From: Zunongwangia mangrovi
Lineage (GTDB): Bacteria; Bacteroidota; Bacteroidia; Flavobacteriales; Flavobacteriaceae
Assembly: GCF_900112105.1 (NCBI RefSeq)
Contig: NZ_FOKV01000001.1
Coordinates: 620,001 to 684,000, forward strand
DNA: 64,000 nucleotides
Reading direction: 5' to 3'
In this document: piece after piece, positions 1 through 8,270 of the stretch
Numbering within the stretch: position 1 is the first letter of the stretch
How the letters are laid out: every line of letters starts with the position of its first letter
Made by a program: the position numbers and the translations under genes
Notes under the pieces: generated by a model
What the model was told of the DNA's origin: nothing
Databases searched by the model: none
What the model saw: the letters and a program-made list of their open reading frames with translations, nothing else

Positions 1-786
1 ATTTGCGACCAGATCGAAAAAGAACAAATTAAAGGGCCCTCCGGAAATTTGGTTGAAATAGAAATTTTTGGACATGGTGCTTTGTGTATGGCAGTTTCAG
101 GAAAATGTTACTTGAGCTTACATTCTCATAATTCTTCGGCTAATCGCGGTGCGTGCAAACAAAATTGTCGAAAGAAATATACGGTGATCGATCAGGAAAG
201 TGGTTTTGAAGTAGAGCTGGATAACGAGTATATGATGTCTCCTAAAGATCTTTGTACTTTAGATTTTCTAGACCAGGTGATCGATGCCGGTACAAAGGTT
301 TTAAAGATTGAAGGTCGTGGTCGCGCACCAGAATATGTAGCAAAAGTGATAAAAACCTATCGTGAAGCGATCGATGCTTATTATGCTGAAGAATACTCTG
401 AAGAAAAGGTGGAAGCCTGGATGGGGGAGCTTAAAAAAGTCTATAATCGTGGATTTTGGAGTGGTTACTATTTAGGCCAAAAATTAGGGGAGTGGAGTGA
501 AGGTTCAGGATCTCACGCCACGCAAAAGAAAGTTTATGTTGGTAAGGGAATGCATTATTTTCCTAAAGCCAATATTGGTGAATTTAAGATCGAAGCTTAC
601 GATATTAAATTAGGCGATACACTATTAATTACCGGTCCAACTACAGGAGCACAAGAAGTAGAACTTTCTGAAATGATGGTTAATGACGAGCAATTAGAAA
701 TGGCATCGAAAGGAGATTCGTGTACGATAAAATTACCATTCAGAATAAGAAATTCAGATAAACTCTATAAAATCGTTAAGGCTTAA
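1..786 (+). CDS. trhP: Peptidase U32 family protein, TrhP-like tRNA hydroxylation protein (5' partial)
   Basis: The reading frame is open from base 1, so the gene starts upstream of the window; 261 residues of the C-terminal part are visible. The segment EIFGHGALCMAVSGKC, the CKQNCRKKY cysteine pair and KVLKIEGRGRAPEYV are hallmarks of the U32 family branch that includes E. coli YegQ/TrhP. That protein makes 5-hydroxyuridine at tRNA position 34 using prephenate and needs Fe-S supply; the cysteines seen here are probably cluster ligands. The stop overlaps the next start by one base (TAATG), so it is translationally coupled to a ferredoxin gene. A TrhO gene follows in the same direction, which supports the tRNA assignment over a protease role. 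Family call is firm, exact substrate inferred. Confidence 0.85.
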   Translation: MCDQIEKEQIKGPSGNLVEIEIFGHGALCMAVSGKCYLSLHSHNSSANRGACKQNCRKKYTVIDQESGFEVELDNEYMMSPKDLCTLDFLDQVIDAGTKVLKIEGRGRAPEYVAKVIKTYREAIDAYYAEEYSEEKVEAWMGELKKVYNRGFWSGYYLGQKLGEWSEGSGSHATQKKVYVGKGMHYFPKANIGEFKIEAYDIKLGDTLLITGPTTGAQEVELSEMMVNDEQLEMASKGDSCTIKLPFRIRNSDKLYKIVKA

Positions 787-1016
787 TGGTAGTAGTAACT
801 TTGCAGCGAGAAAAATGTATTGGCTGCAACTATTGTGTAGAGATGGCACCTTCAGAATTTCAGATGTCTAAGAAGGATGGAAAGAGCGTCTTATTACATT
901 CTAAAGAAAAAAAAGGCTTTTATACGCTTAAATCACACGATGATAGTATATTTGCCGAATGTTTGCAGGCTCAAAATGCCTGTCCGGTAAAAATAATTAC
1001 CACTAAAAAACTGTAA
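786..1016 (+). CDS. Small ferredoxin, single Fe-S cluster type
   Basis: A 76-residue protein with CIGCNYC near the N-terminus and a distal ACPVKII motif, the C-x2-C-x2-C ... CP pattern of a single-cluster bacterial ferredoxin. It has no signal peptide and should be cytoplasmic. The start ATG overlaps the stop of the U32 gene by one base, so the two are probably made together. The context between TrhP-like and TrhO-like genes suggests it delivers electrons or cluster to the U32 protein; this is inference. The middle is rich in lysine and aspartate with no further domain. Confidence 0.85.
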   Translation: MVVVTLQREKCIGCNYCVEMAPSEFQMSKKDGKSVLLHSKEKKGFYTLKSHDDSIFAECLQAQNACPVKIITTKKL

Positions 1017-1046
1017 TATTTCTTTAATTCTTAAAATTAGTATAGC

Positions 1047-2078
1047 ATGCAACTGTACAATAAACTAAGCGCTAAAGAAAGAGAAGCATTAATCGAGGAA
1101 GCCGGTGAAGATAGGCTTACGCTCTCTTTTTATGCCTACGCTAAAATAGGCAATCCTAAACTTTTTAGAGATCATCTTTTTGTTGCCTGGAATTCTATGG
1201 ATGTTCTGGGAAGAATCTACGTGGCACACGAAGGTATCAATGCCCAGCTTTCTGTTCCTGCAAAAAAATTCAACGAGTTTAAAGAATTTATCGACGGAAT
1301 TTACTTCTTAGAAGGTTGTCGCCTAAACATCGCGATCGAGCATGATTCTAAATCTTTCCTTAAGCTTAAAGTGAAAGTTCGGGATAAAATCGTGGCCGAT
1401 GGTTTAAATGATGCCAGCTTCGATGTGACCAATAAAGGTATTCATGTAGATGCGGCTACTTTTAACCAGTTATTAGACGATCCAAAAACGGTTTGTGTAG
1501 ATATGAGAAATCACTACGAAAGTGAAATTGGTCATTTTCGTGGCGCAGTAACTCCAGATGTAGACACTTTTAGAGATTCTTTGCCTATTATCGAAAAGGA
1601 TCTTGAAGAACATAAAGAGGATAAAAACCTGTTAATGTATTGTACTGGGGGTATTCGTTGTGAAAAAGCAAGTGCTTATTACAAGCATCGTGGTTTTCAG
1701 AATGTATATCAATTAGAAGGCGGAATTATAGAATATGCCCGCCAGGTTAAAAATCAACAATTAGAGAATAAATTTATTGGAAAAAACTTCGTTTTTGATC
1801 ATCGTCGATCTGAACGAATTAGTGAAGATGTGATTGCGCATTGTCACCAGTGTGGTAAACCATGTGATACCCACGTGAACTGTGCAAACGAGGCTTGTCA
1901 CCTTCTTTTTATTCAATGTGAAGAGTGCGCTATGGAAATGAATAATTGCTGTAGCGAAGATTGTATGAAAGTAAATTCCCTTCCCTATGAAGAGCAAAAA
2001 GAGCTTAGAAGAGGAAAAGGAAATAGTAATAAAATATTTAAGAAAGGCCGCTCTGAAGTTTTAAAATATAAGAGTTAA
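1047..2078 (+). CDS. trhO: tRNA uridine(34) hydroxylase, rhodanese family (TrhO/YceA)
   Basis: A 343-residue rhodanese-family protein. The N-terminal part carries the acylphosphatase-like fold of the YceA family (HEGINAQLSVP, residues about 63-73). The rhodanese domain spans roughly 140-235 with the active loop CTGGIRCEKA; C199 is the likely catalytic cysteine and C205 the second conserved one. The C-terminus is cysteine rich (CHQCGKPC and later CxxC pairs), probably zinc binding. E. coli TrhO hydroxylates U34 of several tRNAs using oxygen. It lies 30 bases after the ferredoxin on the same strand, so oxygen-dependent and prephenate-dependent hydroxylation genes are side by side. Confidence 0.9.
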   Translation: MQLYNKLSAKEREALIEEAGEDRLTLSFYAYAKIGNPKLFRDHLFVAWNSMDVLGRIYVAHEGINAQLSVPAKKFNEFKEFIDGIYFLEGCRLNIAIEHDSKSFLKLKVKVRDKIVADGLNDASFDVTNKGIHVDAATFNQLLDDPKTVCVDMRNHYESEIGHFRGAVTPDVDTFRDSLPIIEKDLEEHKEDKNLLMYCTGGIRCEKASAYYKHRGFQNVYQLEGGIIEYARQVKNQQLENKFIGKNFVFDHRRSERISEDVIAHCHQCGKPCDTHVNCANEACHLLFIQCEECAMEMNNCCSEDCMKVNSLPYEEQKELRRGKGNSNKIFKKGRSEVLKYKS

Positions 2079-2164
2079 GCCTGCGTTCTAAATGGTGATG
2101 CCAATTAATATTGGTATCTTTACTGTTTAAGAACTTATTTATGAACCTAAAGGAGCGTAATTAG

Positions 2165-2265
2165 AAAGCCGAATTTTTGAAATATACCTTTGAGGTCCCG
2201 GGATTTAGGAGTGAGATTGATGGTCGGGATATCGGGTTATTTTTAGAAAAGAGATTCGGCTTTTT
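2165..2265 (+). ncRNA. Candidate structured RNA between trhO and ricT
   Basis: The 216-base spacer holds no gene. A perfect 10-bp inverted repeat, AAAGCCGAAT at 2165-2174 and ATTCGGCTTT at 2254-2263, encloses 79 bases. Inside are a small hairpin ACCT/AGGT (2186-2196) and a possible TCCCG/CGGGA pairing (2196-2200 with 2225-2229). The outer stem is followed by a short T run, so the 3' end could also terminate transcription. A weak promoter-like TATCTTTA lies at 2114-2121. I cannot assign it to a known RNA family; a long terminator or a 5' leader of ricT are alternatives. Confidence 0.35.
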
Positions 2266-2294
2266 AGTACTCCTTATCAAGATATATAACATTT

Positions 2295-3464
2295 ATGGCG
2301 TGTAGCAGTTGCTCTACCGGTAAAGACGGTAAGCCTAAAGGATGTAAAAGTAACGGAACCTGCGGAACAGATAGTTGTAATAAACTTACGGTTTTTGACT
2401 GGCTCTCTAATATGTCCCTTCCAAACGGAGTAGAACCTTTTAATTGTGTTGAAGTACGTTTTAAGAACGGAAGAAAACATTTCTATAAAAATACCGAGAA
2501 TCTTAGCCTAAGTATGGGTGATGTGGTGGCTACAGAAGCTTCACCGGGTCACGATGTAGGTATGGTTAGCCTTACCGGGGAACTGGTAAGAATCCAGATG
2601 AAAAAGAAAAAAGTTGCCCAGGATAGCGATGAGGTGTTAAAGATATACCGCAAGGCAACCCAAAAAGATATCGACGTTTGGGAAGAAGCACGTTCGAAAG
2701 AAGAGAAGATTAAAACCCGAGCGCGAGAAATCGCAATTCGATTAAATCTTAGTATGAAGATTAGCGATATCGAATTTCAGGGTGATGCTTCAAAAGCAAC
2801 TTTTTATTATACGGCAGATGATCGCGTAGATTTCCGTCAGCTAATTAAAGAATTTGCGCGTGAGTTTAACACCCGTATCGAAATGCGCCAAATTGGTCTA
2901 AGGCAGGAAGCTGCAAGACTTGGTGGTATTGGTTCTTGTGGTCGTGAACTTTGCTGTTCTACCTGGTTAACAGATTTTAGATCTGTAAGTACCAGCGCAG
3001 CAAGATATCAGCAATTATCGCTAAATCCACAAAAATTGGCCGGGCAATGTGGGAAATTGAAATGTTGTCTTAATTACGAATTAGACACCTATCTGGAATC
3101 TCTAAAAACTTTTCCGAAGTCTGATATCAAACTTCACACAAAGAAAGGAACTGCAGTTTGCCAGAAAATCGATATTTTTAAAGGCTTTTTATGGTATGCT
3201 TACGAAGGTGAGTGGATGACGTGGCATAAGTTAACCGTAGAACAGGCTAATAAAATTATCGAAAGCAACAAAAAAAGAGAAAGTATTGGTAGTCTTGAAG
3301 AGTTTGAAGTGATCCTTCAAATGGAAGAAGAGCAACCAGACTTTAATAATGTTGTTGGACAGGATAGCTTAACCAGATTCGATAAACCACATTCCAAAAA
3401 GAAACGCAGAAATAAGAAAAGAAGAAAGAAAACTAAACCATCTTCCTCAAAAAATGCGAAATAA
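2295..3464 (+). CDS. ricT: Regulatory iron-sulfur complex subunit RicT (PSP1/YaaT family)
   Basis: A 389-residue PSP1-domain protein. The family signature is clear: REAARLGGIGSCGRELCCS (around 203-221) and LAGQCGKLKCCLNYE (around 248-262), cysteines that in B. subtilis YaaT/RicT help hold a cluster with RicA and RicF. The start shows an extra cysteine-rich stretch (CSSCSTG, CKSNGTCG) and the C-terminus is a very basic tail (KKKRRNKKRRKK). In Firmicutes the complex affects mRNA processing and phosphorelay; the role in Bacteroidota is not established. The end overlaps gldH by 11 bases, so the two are co-transcribed. Confidence 0.88.
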   Translation: MACSSCSTGKDGKPKGCKSNGTCGTDSCNKLTVFDWLSNMSLPNGVEPFNCVEVRFKNGRKHFYKNTENLSLSMGDVVATEASPGHDVGMVSLTGELVRIQMKKKKVAQDSDEVLKIYRKATQKDIDVWEEARSKEEKIKTRAREIAIRLNLSMKISDIEFQGDASKATFYYTADDRVDFRQLIKEFAREFNTRIEMRQIGLRQEAARLGGIGSCGRELCCSTWLTDFRSVSTSAARYQQLSLNPQKLAGQCGKLKCCLNYELDTYLESLKTFPKSDIKLHTKKGTAVCQKIDIFKGFLWYAYEGEWMTWHKLTVEQANKIIESNKKRESIGSLEEFEVILQMEEEQPDFNNVVGQDSLTRFDKPHSKKKRRNKKRRKKTKPSSSKNAK

Positions 3465-3945
3465 CATTATTCCGATTTTGGCCATTTTTAGCCTGATTTT
3501 TTGGAGTTGTGATTCCAAGCGGGTTTATGATGAATACAAATCTGTGAATCAATGGAATAAAGATTCGATTATTTCGTTTAATATTGGAGAATTAGATTCT
3601 TTAAAGGCTTATAACTTATTTATTAATGTTAGAAATAACAGCGATTACAAGTATAGCAACCTGCATTTAATTACCGAAATTCAGTTTCCAAAAGGAAAAG
3701 TAATTAGTGATACTTTAGAGTACGAAATGGCGTTACCTAATGGTGAATGGCTTGGTACAGGTTTTGGTGATGTAAAAGAAAGTAAACTTTGGTATAAAGA
3801 AGGTGTGAAATTTACAGAGCCGGGAGAATATCAGGTAAATATTAGGCAGGCCATGAGAAAAAATGGCAATGTAAGCGGAATAGAAAATTTAGAGGGAATC
3901 ACAGATGTTGGTTTCAGAATAGAAAAAACTACACAGAATAATTAG
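3454..3945 (+). CDS. gldH: Gliding motility lipoprotein GldH
   Basis: A 163-residue lipoprotein with a lipobox ending LIFWSC (Cys19). The body matches GldH: VYDEYKSVNQWNKDSI near the mature N-terminus, then a beta-rich region with FPKGKVISDTLEYEMA and WLGTGFGD. GldH is a periplasm-facing lipoprotein needed for gliding in Flavobacterium and linked to the type IX secretion/gliding apparatus. It overlaps ricT by 11 bases and lies 5 bases before the PBP gene, an order commonly kept in flavobacteria. Assignment is by recognition of the conserved N-terminal and central segments. Confidence 0.88.
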   Translation: MRNNIIPILAIFSLIFWSCDSKRVYDEYKSVNQWNKDSIISFNIGELDSLKAYNLFINVRNNSDYKYSNLHLITEIQFPKGKVISDTLEYEMALPNGEWLGTGFGDVKESKLWYKEGVKFTEPGEYQVNIRQAMRKNGNVSGIENLEGITDVGFRIEKTTQNN

Positions 3946-3950
3946 AGCAA

Positions 3951-6272
3951 ATGGCTGAATCTCGTAAAAAGCAAACTAAACCTAAGCAGAGCAACCGTAA
4001 ATATATTATTGGTTTTTGGGCACTTTTTGGTGTCGGAGTGCTTGCGGTTATCCTTTTCTTTCTAATGGCAGGATGGGGCGTATTTGGTAAAATGCCTACT
4101 TTTGAAGAATTAGAAAATCCTGAAACCAATCTTGCAACCGAGTTAATTTCTTCAGATGGGGAAACTCTTGGGAAATATTATCGTGAAAACCGTACGCCAA
4201 TTAAATACGAAGATCTTCCGCAGCATTTAGTACAGGCACTGGTAGCTACAGAGGACGAACGTTTTTACAAACATGCCGGTATCGATGCTCGTGGTACTGT
4301 TCGTGCCGCAGTTTATTTAGGAGCTAAAGGTGGAGCGAGTACCATTACTCAGCAGTTGTCAAAACAGTTATTTACAGAAGACTTTTCTACAGATAACACT
4401 TTTGAGCGTGTGCTTCAGAAAATGAAAGAATGGGTTATTGCAACTCGTTTAGAAAGACAGTACACCAAGGAAGAGATTATTACGATGTATTTGAATAAAT
4501 ACGACTTTCTTTATCAGGCAGTAGGAGTACGTTCAGCATCCCGAATTTATTTCGATAAAGAGCCTAAAGATCTTAAGCTGGAAGAATCTGCCGTTTTAGT
4601 GGCTATGCTTAAAAATTCTGCTTTATATAATCCTGTGCGTCGCCCAGATTTGGTTGAAAACCGAAGAAATCAGGTTTTTGTACAGATGTATAAAAACGGT
4701 TTTTTAACCGAGCAGCAAAAGGATTCGTTGCAGCAAACAGAAATGAAGATCACTTTCTCTCCTGAAGGACATGATGATGGTATTGCGACTTATTTTAGAG
4801 AATATACAAGACAATTTTTATCAGATTGGATCGACGAGAATCCTAAACCAGATGGTGAAAAATATAATTTATACCGCGATGGTTTAAAGGTTTACACAAG
4901 TATCGATTCTAAAATGCAGGAATATGCCGAAGATGCGGTTACAAAACATTTAACGCATATTCAGCAGGAATTTGATCGCCAAAATAAAAATAATAGAACA
5001 GCACCATTTAGAGATATCGATCAAAGTATGATCAGCAATATTATTAATGGTTCTATAAAAAGATCGGCCAGGTATAAGAAAATGAAGCAGGAAGGAAAAT
5101 CTGAAGAAGAAATTTTAGCTTCTTTTGATGAGCCTCGCGAAATGCGTATTTTCTCCTGGAAAGGTGATATCGATACCACGATGACACCAAGAGATTCGAT
5201 TAGATATTATAAATCTTTCTTGCAATCTGGATTAATGTCTATGGATCCAACAACCGGCGAAGTAAAAGCCTGGGTTGGGGGAACCAATTTTAAACATTTT
5301 AAATATGATCATGTTAAGCAGGGAAAACGCCAGGTAGGTTCTACCTTTAAACCTTTTGTGTATGCAACTGCGATCGATCAGCTTAAAATGTCCCCTTGTG
5401 ATACATTGCCTTTAAATAAATTTACTATTCCGAAAGGAAAATATGGTAATATCGACGACTGGACGCCAAGAAACTCTGGTAGTGGTGACGATGTGTATAA
5501 AGGTATGATGAGCTTAAAAGAGGCTTTGGCAAATTCAGTAAACACGGTTACAGCTCGAGTAATTGACAAAACAACTCCGGGTAACGTAATTAGCTTAATT
5601 TCAAAATTGGGTATAGATACTGAAGGTTTTCCAACAGGACCGGCAATCGCTTTAGGAACGGCAGATATTAGCCTTTATGATATGGTTTCAGCATACAGTA
5701 CGTTTGCAAATAAAGGTGTTCGTGTAAAACCGGTACTTATAACTCGTATCGAAGATAAGAATGGAACTGTTTTATTTCAAAATGTGCCAGAAACTTACGA
5801 TGTGATGAGCGAGGAAGCTGCTTATGTTACTGTAAATCTTATGGAAGGAGTAACACGCTATGGATCTGGTGCTCGTTTAAGAGGAACGGGTAGAGAGGTA
5901 AGATTAGATTACCAAAGAGCGGTGACAGGCTATCCTTACGATTTTAAAAATCCGATTGCAGGAAAAACGGGAACTACACAAAATCAAAGTGATGGTTGGT
6001 TTATGGGTATGGTACCAAACCTTGTAACAGGAGTTTGGGTTGGAGCAGAAGATCGTTCTGTTCATTTCCCTGGGATTACTTATGGGCAGGGAGCTACAAT
6101 GGCCTTACCAATTTGGGGAATGTATATGAAAAGCGTTTATGCTAACGAAGATTTAAATATTTCTCAAGACGAGTTCGAACGACCAGAAAACCTATCCATC
6201 TCGGTAGATTGCGATACTTACGGAAGATCAAATAATCCAGATAGCGGAGTAGTAGAAGAACTGGATTTCTAA
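3951..6272 (+). CDS. Class A penicillin-binding protein 1A (bifunctional transglycosylase/transpeptidase)
   Basis: A 773-residue cell-wall synthase anchored by one membrane segment (about 18-42). The GT51 glycosyltransferase domain shows ATEDERFYKHAG with the catalytic Glu at 101 and GGASTITQQLSKQL (127-140). The transpeptidase domain has SxxK as STFK (Ser464), SVN (529-531) and KTGT (672-675). All catalytic motifs are intact, so it should polymerise and cross-link peptidoglycan. It follows gldH by five bases and ends before a strong terminator, so it closes the ricT-gldH unit. The length is in the usual range for flavobacterial PBP1A. Confidence 0.93.
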   Translation: MAESRKKQTKPKQSNRKYIIGFWALFGVGVLAVILFFLMAGWGVFGKMPTFEELENPETNLATELISSDGETLGKYYRENRTPIKYEDLPQHLVQALVATEDERFYKHAGIDARGTVRAAVYLGAKGGASTITQQLSKQLFTEDFSTDNTFERVLQKMKEWVIATRLERQYTKEEIITMYLNKYDFLYQAVGVRSASRIYFDKEPKDLKLEESAVLVAMLKNSALYNPVRRPDLVENRRNQVFVQMYKNGFLTEQQKDSLQQTEMKITFSPEGHDDGIATYFREYTRQFLSDWIDENPKPDGEKYNLYRDGLKVYTSIDSKMQEYAEDAVTKHLTHIQQEFDRQNKNNRTAPFRDIDQSMISNIINGSIKRSARYKKMKQEGKSEEEILASFDEPREMRIFSWKGDIDTTMTPRDSIRYYKSFLQSGLMSMDPTTGEVKAWVGGTNFKHFKYDHVKQGKRQVGSTFKPFVYATAIDQLKMSPCDTLPLNKFTIPKGKYGNIDDWTPRNSGSGDDVYKGMMSLKEALANSVNTVTARVIDKTTPGNVISLISKLGIDTEGFPTGPAIALGTADISLYDMVSAYSTFANKGVRVKPVLITRIEDKNGTVLFQNVPETYDVMSEEAAYVTVNLMEGVTRYGSGARLRGTGREVRLDYQRAVTGYPYDFKNPIAGKTGTTQNQSDGWFMGMVPNLVTGVWVGAEDRSVHFPGITYGQGATMALPIWGMYMKSVYANEDLNISQDEFERPENLSISVDCDTYGRSNNPDSGVVEELDF

Positions 6273-6315
6273 AAAGATATCTAAAGGGTTTTCCCTTAGA
6301 TTATTTACGACAACT

Positions 6316-6353
6316 AAAAGCTCAAATAGTATAATCTGTTTGGGCTTTTTTTA
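6316..6353 (+). terminator. Rho-independent terminator after the PBP gene
   Basis: Stem AAAAGCTCAAA with TTTGGGCTTTT (one G-U type pair), loop of about 13 bases, followed by a run of Ts. It lies 43 bases downstream of the PBP stop and reads on the plus strand. Confidence 0.75.
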
Positions 6354-6473
6354 TATTTTCTTCGGAATTAAATTATATTCTCTAAATATCCAAAATCGAT
6401 ATTTTATTAAGGACTTTTTAAAATATTGCAATTATCTTGAAATTTCTTTATTTTTAAGCTAAAATAGTAATCG

Positions 6474-7175
6474 ATGATTAGTAAAACGGTAAATAATGTT
6501 GCAGAAGCCTTAGAAGGTGTTCACGATGGGATGACGTTCATGCTTGGCGGTTTTGGATTAAGCGGAATTCCAGAGAATGCAATTTCAGAATTGGTACGTC
6601 TTAATATCAAAAACTTAACCTGTATTTCAAATAATGCCGGAGTTGATGATTTTGGACTCGGATTGTTACTTCAGAAAAAACAGATCGATAAAATGGTATC
6701 TTCTTATGTAGGCGAAAATGCTGAATTTGAACGCCAAATGTTGAGTGAAGAGCTGGAAGTTGAATTAATTCCGCAGGGAACATTAGCGGCCAGATGCCAG
6801 GCAGCGCAACAGGGTTTTCCGGCTATTTATACTCCTGCCGGTTATGGAACCGAAGTTGCCATGGGAAAAGAAACCCGAGAATTCGATGGCAAAATGTATG
6901 TTTTAGAAGAAGCTTTTAAAGCCGATTTTGCATTTATCAAAGCCTGGAAAGGAGATAGAGCCGGGAATTTGATCTTTAAAGGAACCGCAAGAAATTTTAA
7001 CCCGGTGATGTGTGGCGCAGCAAAAGTAACCGTGGTTGAGGTGGAAGAACTGGTAGAACCCGGCGAATTAGATCCTAATTTTATACATATTCCGGGGATA
7101 TTTGTACAACGAATTTTTGAAGGAAAAGATTACGAAAAACGAATTGAAAAAAGGACGGTGAGAACGGTAGTGTGA
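6474..7175 (+). CDS. scoA: 3-oxoacid CoA-transferase subunit A
   Basis: A 233-residue alpha subunit of the family I CoA-transferases. [18 protein letters not shown] and [16 protein letters not shown] are the usual N-terminal blocks, with [16 protein letters not shown] and [10 protein letters not shown] further on. Together with subunit B it moves CoA from succinyl-CoA to acetoacetate (or a similar acid), linking ketone bodies and amino-acid breakdown to acetyl-CoA. Its partner gene is normally directly adjacent; here a four-helix-bundle gene lies between them. The stop TGA is the first three bases of the octameric array that begins the inserted cassette. Confidence 0.92.
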   Translation: MISKTVNNVAEALEGVHDGMTFMLGGFGLSGIPENAISELVRLNIKNLTCISNNAGVDDFGLGLLLQKKQIDKMVSSYVGENAEFERQMLSEELEVELIPQGTLAARCQAAQQGFPAIYTPAGYGTEVAMGKETREFDGKMYVLEEAFKADFAFIKAWKGDRAGNLIFKGTARNFNPVMCGAAKVTVVEVEELVEPGELDPNFIHIPGIFVQRIFEGKDYEKRIEKRTVRTVV

Positions 7176-7615
7176 TGATGTGGTAATGCGAAAATATGCT
7201 AATGAGTTGAGGTGAATGGAGTACAAAAAAGAAAATATTATTTTAAATATATCCTTAGCGTTTGCACTGGGTATAATTGATTATTCCGAACAACTAAAAG
7301 AGCAAAAGCATTATGAGATTGCTTCTCAACTTATTAGAAGTGGAACCTCTATTGGCGCAAATATTTGGGAAGCGCAATCTTCAGAAAGCCGAAAGGATTT
7401 TGGACATAAATTAAAAATAGCAGATAAGGAAGCAAAAGAAGTTGAGTACTGGCTTTTACTTTGTAAGTCTTCCGAACATATTAAAAATTATGATGAAGAA
7501 TTGGACGAAAAATTACTTTCAATTCAAAAGTTGCTTAGTCGAATTATTTCAACAAATAAGAGCAGAGGATAATTTAATCGCCAAATTATCACATCATCAA
7601 ATTAACACATTAAAC
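7173..7615 (+). mobile_element. Four-helix-bundle cassette with 8-bp-phased inverted arms
   Basis: Between scoA and scoB lies a short ORF flanked by inverted arms. The left arm (7173-7212) reads as consecutive 8-bp words, TGATGATG then TGGTAATG, starting exactly at the scoA stop. The right arm (7576-7615) reads as 8-bp words on the minus strand, for example TGATGATG and TGATAATT. The best-matching 15-mers, 7173-7187 and 7585-7599, are reverse complements with one mismatch. The arms and the ORF displace the normally contiguous scoAB pair. Whether it moves as a unit is inference; no transposase is present. Confidence 0.45.
7216..7572 (+). CDS. Four-helix bundle protein (S23/Avd-like), octad-associated copy
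   Basis: A 118-residue, all-helical protein of the four-helix-bundle family first known from intervening sequences of 23S rRNA (S23) and related to Avd of diversity-generating retroelements. The family core QLIRSGTSIGANIWEAQSS and the later KEAKEVEYWLLLC are present. No rRNA, reverse transcriptase or variable repeat lies nearby, so neither known setting applies. It is co-oriented with the sco genes and would be on their transcript. Its start codon falls inside the sixth 8-bp word after the scoA stop. Function unknown; nucleic-acid binding is the usual suggestion for the family. Confidence 0.8.
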   Translation: MEYKKENIILNISLAFALGIIDYSEQLKEQKHYEIASQLIRSGTSIGANIWEAQSSESRKDFGHKLKIADKEAKEVEYWLLLCKSSEHIKNYDEELDEKLLSIQKLLSRIISTNKSRG

Positions 7616-7616
7616 T

Positions 7617-8270
7617 ATGTTAGATAAAAACGGAATAGCACAGCGTATCGCTAAAGAGGTGAAAGATGGGTTTTATGTAAATCTTGGGATTGGAATTCCT
7701 ACTTTGGTAGCCAATTTTGTGCGCGATGATATAGAAGTAGAATTTCAGAGTGAAAATGGGATCTTAGGTATGGGGCCATTTCCGATAGAGGGCGAAGAAG
7801 ATGCCGATTTGATCAATGCCGGGAAACAAACAATTACAGCATTACCGGGAGCAAGTTTTTTTGATTCGGCCTTAAGTTTTGGGATGATTCGCGGGAAGCA
7901 CGTAGACCTTACGATCTTAGGCGCGATGGAAGTTGCCGAAAATGGAGATATCGCCAACTGGAAAATTCCGGGGAAAATGGTAAAAGGAATGGGGGGCGCG
8001 ATGGATTTGGTAGCTTCCGCAGAAAATATCATCGTCGCCATGATGCATACCAATAAGGCGGGTCAGTCGAAATTGCTTAAAAAATGTACACTTCCTTTAA
8101 CCGGTGTGGGTTGTGTGACCAAAATTGTAACCAATCTAGCCGTGATCGAAGTAACCGAAGAAGGATTTAAGCTTCTAGAGCGAGCACCAGGTGTTAGGGT
8201 AGACGAAATAATAGCCGCTACGGAAGGAAAACTAATTGTTGAGGGGGAAATCCCAGAGATGAGATTATAA
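7617..8270 (+). CDS. scoB: 3-oxoacid CoA-transferase subunit B
   Basis: A 217-residue beta subunit of the CoA-transferase. The active-site block FQSENGILGMGPF contains the glutamate (SENG) that forms the CoA thioester intermediate. YVNLGIGIPTLVANFV and MKGMGGAMDLV-like segments complete the family pattern. It should pair with subunit A at 6474-7175 despite the 440-base interruption. Its 3' end overlaps the convergent exonuclease gene by six bases, so no room exists for a separate terminator. Confidence 0.92.
   Translation: MLDKNGIAQRIAKEVKDGFYVNLGIGIPTLVANFVRDDIEVEFQSENGILGMGPFPIEGEEDADLINAGKQTITALPGASFFDSALSFGMIRGKHVDLTILGAMEVAENGDIANWKIPGKMVKGMGGAMDLVASAENIIVAMMHTNKAGQSKLLKKCTLPLTGVGCVTKIVTNLAVIEVTEEGFKLLERAPGVRVDEIIAATEGKLIVEGEIPEMRL

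Noticed and set aside
1761-1997. Minus-strand ORF inside trhO
   Set aside because: It lies wholly within a well-supported gene in another frame and has no recognised domain.
7216-7572. 23S rRNA intervening sequence
   Set aside because: There is no rRNA gene in the window; both copies lie between protein genes.
7745-8053. 102-codon minus-strand ORF inside scoB
   Set aside because: Shadow of scoB; composition (S, P, I rich) is typical of an antisense frame.
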